From NCBI GenBank assembly GCA_004173515.1, contig SECN01000053.1, positions 1 to 64,000 on the forward strand: a DNA stretch of 64,000 nt, read 5' to 3'. Of this stretch, positions 17,698 through 25,989 are shown in pieces (the stretch's first letter is position 1; every line of letters begins with the position of its first letter). Under the pieces are notes generated by a model. That model was not told where the DNA came from. It did not search any database and saw only the letters and a program-made list of their open reading frames with translations. The DNA is from Myxococcaceae bacterium. GTDB taxonomy: Bacteria > Myxococcota > Myxococcia > Myxococcales > Myxococcaceae. The translations under genes were made by a program, and so were the position numbers.

Positions 17698-20001
17698 TCA
17701 GCCGGAGAACACGGAGCGGCGCTCGCGCAGCAGGGCCTGGAGCATGGCCTGGATGGCTTCGCGGGTCCGTTCGGTGAGTCGCTGCACCTCGCCCAGGTCG
17801 TCCGCGGACTCCGGGGGCAGGCCGTCCATGATCAGCGGTTCGCCGAAGCGGATGGTCCACTTGGCCGGCAGCGGGCCCGGGGCGGTGAGTGGCAGCGACG
17901 GGAAGCCGAGGAACCCACCCGGGATGCGGCCCAGCAACGGCGACGTCTCCTCTGCGCCGACGATGGCGACGGGGACGATGGGCGCGCCGGTGCGCAGGGC
18001 CAGCTTCACGAACCCGCCACGGCCGAAGCGCTTGAGGCGGTAGCGCTCCGCGAACGGCTTGCTTGCGCCCTGGTAGCCCTCCGGGAAGACGACCAGCGGC
18101 CGGCGTTCATCCAGCAGCCGCAGCGCGTTCTCCGGTGAGGCGCGCACGGCGCCCAGGCGGTTGAAGAGGGTGCCCAGCATGGGCGCGTGGAAGACCTGAT
18201 CCTCCACCAGCCACCGCGCTTCGAGCAGGTCCGGGCGCTCGCGCTGGAGCACCTGGGACATCACGAGGCCGTCGTAGGGCAGGGCGCCGGAGTGGTTGGC
18301 GACGAGGATGGCGGCGCCATGCGGCACCTGATCCACGCCCTCCACGGACACGCGCCAGTACTGCTCGTAGAGGAAGTCGAGGACCGGCTGGAGGTTCTCC
18401 ACCAGCCCCGCGTCCTTGCCGTAGTCGTCCAGCCGGCTGCCACCGCCGGTGCCCAGGCCGGTGCGCACCGCTTCCATCAGGCCGTGCATCGCGCCGACCG
18501 CGCGCCCCAGGCCCTCGCTCGCGAGCGCCTGGCCCGCGATCTCCCTCGCCAGCGAGAACATCCCCGCGGCGCGTCCCGCGAAGCCCGCGGCCGGGGCGGC
18601 CTCTTCCGGTCGGGCGAAGGCGGAGGCGTCCTGCTCCGGGTCGTCCCGGCGCGGGGCGCCCTCCTCGGTCACGAGGGACAGCGGGATGCGGCGGCTGGGC
18701 GGCAGCTCATCGTGGGACTCGTCGGGCAATTCGACCTCCGGTTCCACGTTGGTCGGAGCGGCGCCCGCGATGACGGAGACGGAGATGTGCACGCCGTCCT
18801 GCTCGCCGCGCTCCACGCCTTCCGGCAGGTCGTCCCCATCAGGGGCGATGCTGTCCGGATCCCGCTGCCAGGCGTCGGCGGTCCACACGTCGTCTTCGTC
18901 TTCCTGCGTGTCCTCGCCCTGGGCCGCTTCGGGGACGTTCACGGGCACGCTGTCCGGGTCCCGCTGCCAGGCGTCGGCGGTCCAGACCTCCTCGTTGGCG
19001 TCCTCATCCAGGTCGTGGGCATCGCCGTCCTCGGCGGTGGAGAGGGCGCGCTCCTTGGGGGCGGCGGCGTGGCGGTCCAGCACTTCATCCACGGCGACAC
19101 CGGCGGTGGCCTCGGCCACCTGGGTCGCGACGAGGGTGGCGAGGTCCCGGTCGTCGGAGGCGGTGCCGTGGCCTTTGTCCAGCACCTGCCGCACCGCGGA
19201 CTCGGCCAACTCGGCGACGAGCTCCGTCGCGAGGACGCGCTCGATGTTCCGGTCCTGCCCTTGTTGTCCCGGGAGCAGCTCGTCCACGGCGGTCTTCGCG
19301 GCGGCCTCCGCCGCGTCGGAGGCCAGCGCCTCCGTCATCGCACGGTCCACCCTGCGCTCCTCGGGGCGCATGGCGCGCACCTCCTCCGCGAACTCCCGAG
19401 GCCGGGTGGGCCCCGCATCGGAAGGGGGACGAGGCGTGGCGGGCTCGCGCAGTGGAGCGGGTTCGTCGCCCGGGGGGGCATGGGCCTGTGCGCGCGAAGG
19501 CGCGTGGTCGTGCTTGCCGGTCTGCGCGCCGCTGACGTCCTTCGCGCCCCTGGCATGTTCGGCCGGGTGCCGCGCGGTCGGCGCCGATTCTTCGACACCG
19601 TCAGGCCCCGGGTGCCCACGCTTGCCGCCCTGTGCTTCACGGGTCGCGTGCGGTGCCTTTGCTTCGTGCTCCTGGGACGCCGGGCCGCGCGCATTCCCAC
19701 GCGCCTCGAACTTGTGGACCGCGGCGGCGGGAGTCCTCGAGGCCGTCGCGGCTGGCTTTGCTTCCGTGCTCCGTCCCTTGCCGGCCTTCGGGGGCTTCGG
19801 GCCCTGGGCTGACTTCGTGGAGCCCTTGGCGCCGCGCACCTTGCCCGCCGACTTCGCGCCCTTGCCTGCGCCGTCCTTCGTGCCCTTCGACGCGGAGGCC
19901 TTCTTCGAGTCCTTCGCGTCAGCCTTGTCCTCCCGGGCATCGCCCGCGCGAGGCGCCGCGCCCCGCTGGAAGGGATCATTCCCGAGGACACCCTTGGTCA
20001 T
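17698..20001 (-). CDS. Phospholipid/glycerol acyltransferase with long disordered N-terminus
   Basis: A 767-residue protein. Only the last 270 residues are the enzyme: a PlsC-type acyltransferase with the NHSGALPYD (NHx4D) motif, VFPEGYQGASKPF (substrate-binding FPEG) and VPVAIVGAEE. The first 480 residues are Lys/Ala/Pro/Glu-rich and look disordered. They include two copies of an 11-residue unit, TADAWQRDPDS, about 35 residues apart and each preceded by EVW or DVW. This build is seen in a myxobacterial/actinobacterial acyltransferase group linked to SDR genes, and the lipid substrate is unknown. Its ATG overlaps the stop of the epimerase gene as ATGA (19998-20001). Confidence 0.83.
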   Translation of the reverse strand: MTKGVLGNDPFQRGAAPRAGDAREDKADAKDSKKASASKGTKDGAGKGAKSAGKVRGAKGSTKSAQGPKPPKAGKGRSTEAKPAATASRTPAAAVHKFEARGNARGPASQEHEAKAPHATREAQGGKRGHPGPDGVEESAPTARHPAEHARGAKDVSGAQTGKHDHAPSRAQAHAPPGDEPAPLREPATPRPPSDAGPTRPREFAEEVRAMRPEERRVDRAMTEALASDAAEAAAKTAVDELLPGQQGQDRNIERVLATELVAELAESAVRQVLDKGHGTASDDRDLATLVATQVAEATAGVAVDEVLDRHAAAPKERALSTAEDGDAHDLDEDANEEVWTADAWQRDPDSVPVNVPEAAQGEDTQEDEDDVWTADAWQRDPDSIAPDGDDLPEGVERGEQDGVHISVSVIAGAAPTNVEPEVELPDESHDELPPSRRIPLSLVTEEGAPRRDDPEQDASAFARPEEAAPAAGFAGRAAGMFSLAREIAGQALASEGLGRAVGAMHGLMEAVRTGLGTGGGSRLDDYGKDAGLVENLQPVLDFLYEQYWRVSVEGVDQVPHGAAILVANHSGALPYDGLVMSQVLQRERPDLLEARWLVEDQVFHAPMLGTLFNRLGAVRASPENALRLLDERRPLVVFPEGYQGASKPFAERYRLKRFGRGGFVKLALRTGAPIVPVAIVGAEETSPLLGRIPGGFLGFPSLPLTAPGPLPAKWTIRFGEPLIMDGLPPESADDLGEVQRLTERTREAIQAMLQALLRERRSVFSG

Positions 20002-20969
20002 GACTGGCTCCTTCGGAGCGCCGCCGCGGCGTCCTTGACGTGGTGGAGGGGCACGAACCCCAGGGCGGACTCCGCGCGCTCTCCGTCCGCGACCCAGGAG
20101 TAATGCATGTAGTCGAGCAGGGCCACCGGCAACGTGCCCGCCCCCATCACCCCGAGCGCGCGAAGTGCTCCACGAAACAACGGCCCTGGCAGGGGGAGCG
20201 GTTGCGCGCCCGCCTGTCGGATGAGTCCAGACAGCGGCAGCACCCCTCGCCCCACGATGTTGAATTCTCCTGCCACGTCCGCCCGCAGGGCCAGGTGCAG
20301 CGCCCGGCCCGCGTCGTCCTCGTGCACCGCCTGCCAGAGCGGGTCGAAGCCCAGCAGCGTAGGCACCACGGCCTGGGTCAGCAGGCGCGTGGCTGGATTG
20401 TCCAGGCTCCGACCGAGCAGGGGCGCGAACCTCAGCACCAGCGTGCGCGTGTCCGGGTGCCGTTCGCGGAAGGCCCGCACCTGTCCTTCCACCTCCACCT
20501 TGTCGTTCACGAACCGGCTGTTGGGGCAGCCGAACAGGGGTGAGTTCTCCCGCAGCAGCGCGGGGTTGTTGCCCCGGGCTCCGTAGGCCGCGGTGAGCGA
20601 CGGCACCACCAGCCGGGGCAGCTTCGCGCGGCCCACCGCCGTCAGCACGTTCATCGTGCCGATGACCTCCAGCTCGTGCGCCAGCGGGCCGTTGAGGATG
20701 GGACCGAAGAGGAAGGCCAGGTGGAAGAGCGCGTCCACGGGCCGCTCCGTGAGCGCGTCCGTCAGTTCGCTCTCCGCGTCGTAGCGGGTGAGGTCCACCC
20801 GGTGGAACTCGACCTTGCGGGTTCCTTCCGGCTCCTTGGTGTCGAGCACGAGGATGCTCTCCACCGCCGGATCTGCTTCCAGTCTCGGCAGGAGCAGCTT
20901 GCCGTAGTCGCCATTGGCGCCTGTCACCGCGATGCGCATCGGGCCCTTGCCTGCTCGGATCACTTCCAT
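19998..20969 (-). CDS. NAD-dependent epimerase/dehydratase (extended SDR)
   Basis: A Rossmann-fold protein of 323 residues, or 313 if the second Met (20939) is used. It has the nucleotide-binding motif TGANGDYGKLL, the acidic residue after beta-2 (VLDTKE), HLAFLFGP in place of the usual HLAA, and a tyrosine stretch (SLTAAYGARGNNP) where SDRs keep their catalytic Ser-Tyr. The YxxxK pair is not in its usual form, so activity is uncertain. It is coupled to the acyltransferase gene, and together they probably act on a membrane lipid. The first Met has no ribosome site, and the inner Met is preceded by AAGG. It is divergent from mutL. Confidence 0.78.
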   Translation of the reverse strand: MEVIRAGKGPMRIAVTGANGDYGKLLLPRLEADPAVESILVLDTKEPEGTRKVEFHRVDLTRYDAESELTDALTERPVDALFHLAFLFGPILNGPLAHELEVIGTMNVLTAVGRAKLPRLVVPSLTAAYGARGNNPALLRENSPLFGCPNSRFVNDKVEVEGQVRAFRERHPDTRTLVLRFAPLLGRSLDNPATRLLTQAVVPTLLGFDPLWQAVHEDDAGRALHLALRADVAGEFNIVGRGVLPLSGLIRQAGAQPLPLPGPLFRGALRALGVMGAGTLPVALLDYMHYSWVADGERAESALGFVPLHHVKDAAAALRRSQS

Positions 20970-21071
20970 TCGCGGGGTCGGGTGTTAGCCCAGCCGTCCC
21001 GGAATGTCAGCCGAGCGCGCCCGTGATGTTCTGGACAACGTCATCCAGGTGGCGGAGGGTCGAAGGTCGCC

Positions 21072-22937
21072 ATGTCCCGAATCGCGCGCCTGAGCGACGT
21101 GCTCATCAACAAGATCGCCGCCGGCGAGGTGGTGGAACGCCCCGCCTCGGTGGTGAAGGAGCTGTGCGAGAACTCACTCGACGCTGGTGCGCGCACCGTG
21201 CGCGTGGAGCTGGAGGGCGGAGGCGTGGGCCGCATCACCGTGTCCGACGATGGCCACGGGATGAACCGCGAGGACGCCACGCTCTGCCTGGAGCGCCACG
21301 CGACCAGCAAGCTGCGCGAGCTGGACGACCTGTTCCACATCGACTCCATGGGGTTTAGGGGCGAGGCCATCCCCGCCATCGCCTCCGTGTCCCGCTTCAC
21401 GCTGCACACCGCGGAGCCCGAAGCCCACGAGGGCACGAAGCTCCACGTGGAGGGCGGAGGCCCGCCCGCGGTGGAGGACGCGCCGCCCCGCGTGGGCACC
21501 GTCATCACCGTGGAGGACCTGTTCTTCAACGTGCCCGCGCGCCGCAAGTTCATGCGGCAGGGCGCCACCGAATTGAAGCACTGCGAGGAGTCCGTGGTGC
21601 GCCTGGCGCTCGCGCATCCGGAGGTCGGCTTCTTCGCCACGCATGAGGGCCACGAACTATTCGCCAGCCCCGCCAGCGAACATGATCCGCGCGAGCGCAT
21701 CGCCGCGGCGCTGGGCCCCGCGTCCTTCCCGCACCTGTTCCCGGTGGAGGAGCGGCGGCTGGGCGTGAGCGTGACGGGCTACCTCGCGTCGCCGGAGTAC
21801 ACGCTGCCCAACGCGCGCGGCCTCTACACCTTCGTCAACCGCCGCTACATCCGCGACCGTGGCCTGATCAGCACCGTGCAGCGCGCGTTCCAGGACTTCC
21901 TGCCCGCGGGCCGCCAGCCGGTGGTGGTGCTGCACATCGACGTGGAGCCCCGCGCGGTGGACGTCAACGTGCACCCGCAGAAGCAGGAGGTGCGCTTCGC
22001 CGACGCCCGGGGCGTGCAGGACGCGGTGAGCGCCGCCCTCACGCGGGTCCTCCGCGCATCCCCCTGGCTGGGCACGCCCGAGCAGCAGGCCGCCAACCCG
22101 CCGCCCCGGGACGCCGCGCACTACGCGCACGCCGTGGAGCGCTTCCTCACCCGCGCGCAGGAGGCCACCTGGGGCGCGCCGCTGCCCACCGCGATGGATG
22201 CCCCGGGGCCCCCGCAGCCCGCGATGGCGCTGAGCCCTTCCTACTTCGCACCTCCCTCGGGTGGCGCACCGGGGCCGTTCCCGGGCCCCGCGATGCCGGG
22301 CCGCACGCTCGGGTTCGGTGAGGCGCAGCCGCAGCTCAACGAAGCACCACCCCCGGGCTACTTCGCCGCGCTGCGACCCATGGGCCTGCTGGGCAGCCGC
22401 TTCCATGTCTGTGAAGGCCCTGGCGGCACGCTGGTGGTGTTGGATCCGCACGCCGCGCTGGAGCGGGCCCGCCTCAGCGCATACCTGCGCCGGCTGGACG
22501 ACGGGGCGAAGGCGCCTTCGCCGTCGCTGTTCGGCACCACGGTGGAGCTGTCGCTGGCCGCGGTGAAGTCGCTGGTGGACGGCCGCGAGGCGCTGCTCCT
22601 TCTGGGCGTGGACGTGGAGCCCTTCGGCGGCACGGCCATCGCGCTCAAGTCGGTGCCCCCGGGCCTGGAGGGCGTGGATCCGCGCGCGCTCCTGGAGGCC
22701 CTGTCGCGCGCGCTGCCGCCTCGCAGTGCCCCGCTGGATGTGACGAGCCTCGCGGAGGCCGTGCGCGTGATGGCCTGTCACGCCGCCCGCCGCGCCTCGT
22801 CCACGCCGCTCACCGACGCGCAGCTTCGCGCGCTGCTGGGGGAGCTGGACCGCGCGGACTTCACCCCACCGTGCACGCACGGCACGGTGGTGGTGCTGGA
22901 GATGCCCCTGCTGGAGCTGGAGCGACGCGCCCGCTGA
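21072..22937 (+). CDS. mutL: DNA mismatch repair protein MutL
   Basis: A 621-residue protein. The N-terminal GHKL ATPase is intact: ELCENSLDAGA (catalytic Glu and Asn), DDGHGM, RHATSKL and GFRGEA. The linker (about 335-430) is Pro/Ala-rich. In the C-terminal dimerisation domain, the place of the endonuclease metal motif DQHA(x)2E(x)4E reads DPHAALERARLS from Asp458. The other metal motifs read ACHAARRA and CTHG. Asp, His and Glu of the core are kept, but Gln and the last Glu are not, so nicking activity is in doubt. MutL links mismatch recognition by MutS to strand removal. mutS is not in the window. Confidence 0.93.
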   Translation: MSRIARLSDVLINKIAAGEVVERPASVVKELCENSLDAGARTVRVELEGGGVGRITVSDDGHGMNREDATLCLERHATSKLRELDDLFHIDSMGFRGEAIPAIASVSRFTLHTAEPEAHEGTKLHVEGGGPPAVEDAPPRVGTVITVEDLFFNVPARRKFMRQGATELKHCEESVVRLALAHPEVGFFATHEGHELFASPASEHDPRERIAAALGPASFPHLFPVEERRLGVSVTGYLASPEYTLPNARGLYTFVNRRYIRDRGLISTVQRAFQDFLPAGRQPVVVLHIDVEPRAVDVNVHPQKQEVRFADARGVQDAVSAALTRVLRASPWLGTPEQQAANPPPRDAAHYAHAVERFLTRAQEATWGAPLPTAMDAPGPPQPAMALSPSYFAPPSGGAPGPFPGPAMPGRTLGFGEAQPQLNEAPPPGYFAALRPMGLLGSRFHVCEGPGGTLVVLDPHAALERARLSAYLRRLDDGAKAPSPSLFGTTVELSLAAVKSLVDGREALLLLGVDVEPFGGTAIALKSVPPGLEGVDPRALLEALSRALPPRSAPLDVTSLAEAVRVMACHAARRASSTPLTDAQLRALLGELDRADFTPPCTHGTVVVLEMPLLELERRAR

Positions 22938-23357
22938 TCAGGCCTTCGCGGCCACCTGCGCGCGCAGCGCCTCTTCCTTCGCCATCAGCTCACCGGTGGG
23001 GTCGCTCGCCGCGAAGTCCTCCGCGGAGGCGACCTGGCGGACCTCGATCTCCCCGTCCACGAAAGGAACGCGCCGCGCCCAGGCGATGGCCTCCTCCTTC
23101 GACTTCACCTCGATGATCCAGAAGCCGGCGACCAGCTCCTTCGTCTCCGTGAACGGACCATCGACGACGGTGGACTGCTTCCCCGAGAAGCGCACCCGCG
23201 ACCCCTTGGCGCTCGAGTGGAGCCCTTCGCCCGCGAGCAGGATGCCGGCCTTCACCAGCTCTTCGTTGTAGTTCCCCATGGCGACCAGCTCCTCGGTGGT
23301 GGGGAGCTTGCCGGCTTCGCTCTCAGCGCTGGCCTTCACGATCATCATGAAACGCAT
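22938..23357 (-). CDS. YCII-related DGPF-domain protein
   Basis: A 139-residue member of the DGPF (YCII-like, PhnB-type dimeric alpha/beta) family. It has the family start MRFMMIVKAS, the GEGLHSSAKGSRVRF strand region and the name-giving VDGPFTETKELVAGFW. Function in the family is poorly known. Members often sit beside ECF sigma factors, which is not so here. A strong AGGAGG site precedes the ATG. Its stop abuts the mutL stop (TGA then TCA at 22935-22940), so the two genes converge with no spacer. Confidence 0.88.
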   Translation of the reverse strand: MRFMMIVKASAESEAGKLPTTEELVAMGNYNEELVKAGILLAGEGLHSSAKGSRVRFSGKQSTVVDGPFTETKELVAGFWIIEVKSKEEAIAWARRVPFVDGEIEVRQVASAEDFAASDPTGELMAKEEALRAQVAAKA

Positions 23358-23519
23358 GGTGTTTCCTCCTGTGGGCGGGAAGTGTGCCTTCCCCCGGGTT
23401 CATAAGGGCGTCGAACGAGGGAAGGGGAGATCGACACGCCGGATTTCTTTTTCCATCGTTCACTGCCCTGGGGGCTGGACGGGATGCGCTTGCCCGCAGG
23501 CTGAGCGCGGGCCGGAATG

Positions 23520-23547
23520 TTGACGCGGGAGGGCTCGGGGCTACGGT
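23520..23547 (+). promoter_or_regulatory. Possible promoter for the beta-barrel gene
   Basis: TTGACG at 23520-23525 and TACGGT at 23542-23547 with a 16-base spacer, about 50 bases before the start at 23601. The -10 is weak. The gap 23358-23600 shows no gene. Confidence 0.3.
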
Positions 23548-23600
23548 GTGCCACACGCCTGTAGCACCGGGCCGCGCGCGCCCGCGCCGGCAGAAAGTTC

Positions 23601-24338
23601 GTGTCCTTCTCCGTGATGCTCCGCCGCGCGCCCCTGTTGTTCGCCCTGATTGCCGCGCCCGCCCTCGCCCAGGATGAGGGCGGAGGGGATGCACCCAACG
23701 ACCTGGACGGCGTGGGCCGCATCACCGTGGCGGCCGGCTACCGGCTGACCTCCAACGCCACGCTCTACGACTCCTGGTACGGCGCGAAGGGACCCGGCGC
23801 GGGCCTGGAGCGCGCGTCGGAATCCCCCGGGGCTCCGGTGGGTGCGCTGACGTTCGCGTACGCGGCGTCGGACCTGGTGGAGCTGGGGCTGGACCTGTTC
23901 GGCACGACCCAGAACCTGCGCCTGACCGAAGGCCAGAGCGACGGCACCACCGTGTCGCGCAAGGTCAGCACGCTCGCGTACGGCCTGCTCGTGGGCCTGC
24001 GCTTCCAGGGCGTGCTCGACATCGGGCCGCAGGGGCTGGTGCCCTTCGTGGGCCTGCACACCGGGCCCACCGTCATCTCCTCCCGGCGCGAGGGCTCGGC
24101 CCTCCAGGAGAACGTGGGTCAGGCCTGGGTGGGGTCGCTCGGCGCCACGCTGCGACTGTCCGCGAAGTGGGGCATCACCGCCGAATACCGCCTGATGTTC
24201 CTGCGCGGCCCGGTGGAGTCACCCGACGCGACGAACTTCAAGGGCCCCTTCAGCTTCAGCAACGGCGGCAACTGGTTCTCGCTGGGCGTGACTTATACGT
24301 TCCCACCGGATCCATCCCGGCCGCTGCCCACGTTCTAG
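23601..24338 (+). CDS. Putative outer-membrane beta-barrel protein
   Basis: A 245-residue protein with a signal peptide (LLFALIAAPALAQ, cleavage near residue 23). Alternating amphipathic strands follow (RITVAAGYRL, ALTFAYAASDLVELGLDLF, TLAYGLLVGLRF, WGITAEYRLMFL, WFSLGVTYTF), typical of an eight-stranded OmpA/OmpW-like barrel. It ends in PLPTF, close to the C-terminal Phe that BamA recognises. Function is not evident. The start is uncertain: GTG at 23601, GTG at 23613 and ATG at 23616 are all possible and none has a strong ribosome site. Confidence 0.72.
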   Translation: MSFSVMLRRAPLLFALIAAPALAQDEGGGDAPNDLDGVGRITVAAGYRLTSNATLYDSWYGAKGPGAGLERASESPGAPVGALTFAYAASDLVELGLDLFGTTQNLRLTEGQSDGTTVSRKVSTLAYGLLVGLRFQGVLDIGPQGLVPFVGLHTGPTVISSRREGSALQENVGQAWVGSLGATLRLSAKWGITAEYRLMFLRGPVESPDATNFKGPFSFSNGGNWFSLGVTYTFPPDPSRPLPTF

Positions 24339-24480
24339 GCATCCTCCGGGCTTCGGCAGGACACGGCGATCCGGGCAGGCAGGCACGCAGGCGTCCAGGC
24401 GGTCGGGGAATGACGCTGGCGGAGCACTCTGTTGGGGAGCGGAAAAAGAACCCGCCCCTCATCCAGGAGAGTCCCCTAGC

Positions 24481-25363
24481 ATGCGTGAGTCGGCCGAAGT
24501 CATTTCCGGTCCCAGGAAGATGTCCATGCCCCCCTCTGAATCGCCGAAGACCGATCTCGAGAAGGAGCTCTCAGAGCTTCGCCGGGAAGTCATCGAATCG
24601 CGCAACCTCGTCATCAAGACGGACAACCTGCTGAAGAACCTCCACGCGGAGGTGAAGGCGGTCGGCAAGCGTCACGAGGACTTCCAGAAGCGGCAGTGGA
24701 TCTCCTCGGCGGTGGCCTACGCGCTCCACCGCGCACCTGACGGCCCAGCGCGCCGCGGGTGAGGTCTACAAGATGATGACCACGCTGCCCGGTGACGAGC
24801 GCCTCAAGGGCATCGACGCGCTGGTGAAGCTGGACACGCAGCGGCTGTCGTCGCTGGAGCGCCAGGCCCTCAACGACCGCGCCGCCACCCTGCGCCGCGA
24901 GACGGGCGACGCCGCCTTCGAGCGCGGCAAGCAGGCCTTCCGCCGCAATGAGATGAGCGCGGTGGTGTCGGACCTGTCGCGCTTCCTCGCCATGAACCCC
25001 GGCGAGGCGGATGCGCTGGACGCGTCCTTCTTCCTGGGCACGGCCTACAACCAGCTGCGCCAGCACGACAAGGCGGTGCCGCTGCTGGCTCGCTTCGTGG
25101 ACGGCGACAAGAAGTCCAAGACGCGCGACTACGCCATGCTGCTGCTCGCCCAGTCGTACCAGGAGACGGGCGCGTACGATAAGGCGGCGGACACGGTGCG
25201 CGACGCGCTGGCCACGTACCCGGCCACCCAGTACCTGGCGCAGTTCCGTGGCCGCCTGTCGTCCGCCAAGCGAGCGGCCTCCGGTGGTGACGCCGCGGCC
25301 CCCGCCGCCGTCCCTGGCGCCGCCGCTCCGGCCGCCCAGACGGCCGCTCCCGCGGGTCAGTAA
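24481..25363 (+). pseudogene. TPR membrane protein gene with internal frame break
   Basis: Two adjacent frames together make one protein. The first (from 24481, or from the better-placed ATG at 24526) is a charged coiled coil (LEKELSELRREVIESRN) that reaches RQWISSAVAYAL, the start of a membrane helix. It then goes out of frame and stops at 24762. The second frame, open before the ATG at 24773, continues with HLTAQRAAGEVYKMMTTLPGD, then a TPR domain (FERGKQAFRRNEMSAVVSDL, DASFFLGTAYNQLRQHDKAV) and an Ala/Pro tail. The rest of the membrane helix and part of the following coiled coil are missing at about 24730. Either a deletion inactivated the gene or sequence was lost in assembly. The ATG at 24773 could still start a soluble TPR protein. 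Confidence 0.7.
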
Positions 25364-25381
25364 CCGGTAATTCCCGGCATT

Positions 25382-25419
25382 GTTTCCAGGGGGCCGTCCG
25401 CCCCTGGACGGCGGGAAAC
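25382..25419 (+). terminator. Compound hairpin after the TPR gene
   Basis: GTTTCC (25382-25387) pairs with GGAAAC (25414-25419), enclosing GCCGTCC (25393-25399) paired with GGACGGC (25406-25412). A competing stem, CCAGGGG (25386-25392) with CCCCTGG (25401-25407), is mutually exclusive. There is no T-run. It is probably the 3' end structure of the TPR transcript. Confidence 0.45.
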
Positions 25420-25434
25420 GGAAGCATTGCCACC

Positions 25435-25465
25435 CGGGGTCCAGGGTCGTAAGACCTGGACCCCG
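25435..25465 (+). promoter_or_regulatory. Hairpin that ends on a start codon
   Basis: GGGGTCCAGG (25436-25445) pairs perfectly with CCTGGACCCC (25455-25464), and C25435 can pair with G25465, the first base of the GTG start of the next gene. A ribosome site before this GTG would fall inside the stem. It may limit translation or end transcription from upstream. Confidence 0.4.
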
Positions 25466-25980
25466 TGTCCGCTCCCGAACCCCGGAAAGACCCCCGCTTC
25501 CGCCGCTTCCGTGGCGCCGCGTATGGGGTCCACATCACGCTGTCCACGCTGTTCTCGCTGTGGATGATCTGGAACGTGGGCCACTCCGTGGCGGGGATGA
25601 CGCCCGAGCGACCCCCGGCCGTGACTCCGCCGCTCACCGTGCGCGAGTGTCTGGACGCCGCGGATGGCCACTGGAAGGACCTGGAGGCCGAGCGCGAGAA
25701 GCTCGTCCACGTGCTGCCCGCGCGCAAGGTCGACCAGGAGTGGATGCGCTACCGCACCGAATGGCTGACGCGCCTGCGCAAGTCCGAATCCGAGTGCGCG
25801 CTCGACTCGCGCGACCCGGCCCGGGGTGAGCTGCGAGCCGTCTACAAGCAGCTCGCCAAGGTGCAGGACCTCTACACCATCCACGCGGTGCAGTACGCGG
25901 GCGAGGTGGGCGGCGCGGTGGATGCGCTGCACGCCGCCTTCGACACCGCGCGCCGGGACAACAACAACAAGCTGCCCTGA
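25465..25980 (+). CDS. Single-pass membrane protein of unknown function
   Basis: A 171-residue protein with a basic N-terminus (RKDPRFRRFRG), one membrane helix (about 20-45, HITLSTLFSLWMIWNVGHSV) and a soluble, mostly helical C-terminal domain. That domain is rich in Glu, Lys and Arg (WKDLEAEREKLVHVL, RTEWLTRLRKSESEC), so the domain is probably periplasmic. I do not recognise a family. The GTG at 25465 has no clear ribosome site and lies at the foot of a hairpin, so the start is provisional. It faces the end of a lipoprotein gene. Confidence 0.62.
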   Translation: MSAPEPRKDPRFRRFRGAAYGVHITLSTLFSLWMIWNVGHSVAGMTPERPPAVTPPLTVRECLDAADGHWKDLEAEREKLVHVLPARKVDQEWMRYRTEWLTRLRKSESECALDSRDPARGELRAVYKQLAKVQDLYTIHAVQYAGEVGGAVDALHAAFDTARRDNNNKLP

Positions 25981-25989
25981 GGCGGCCCT

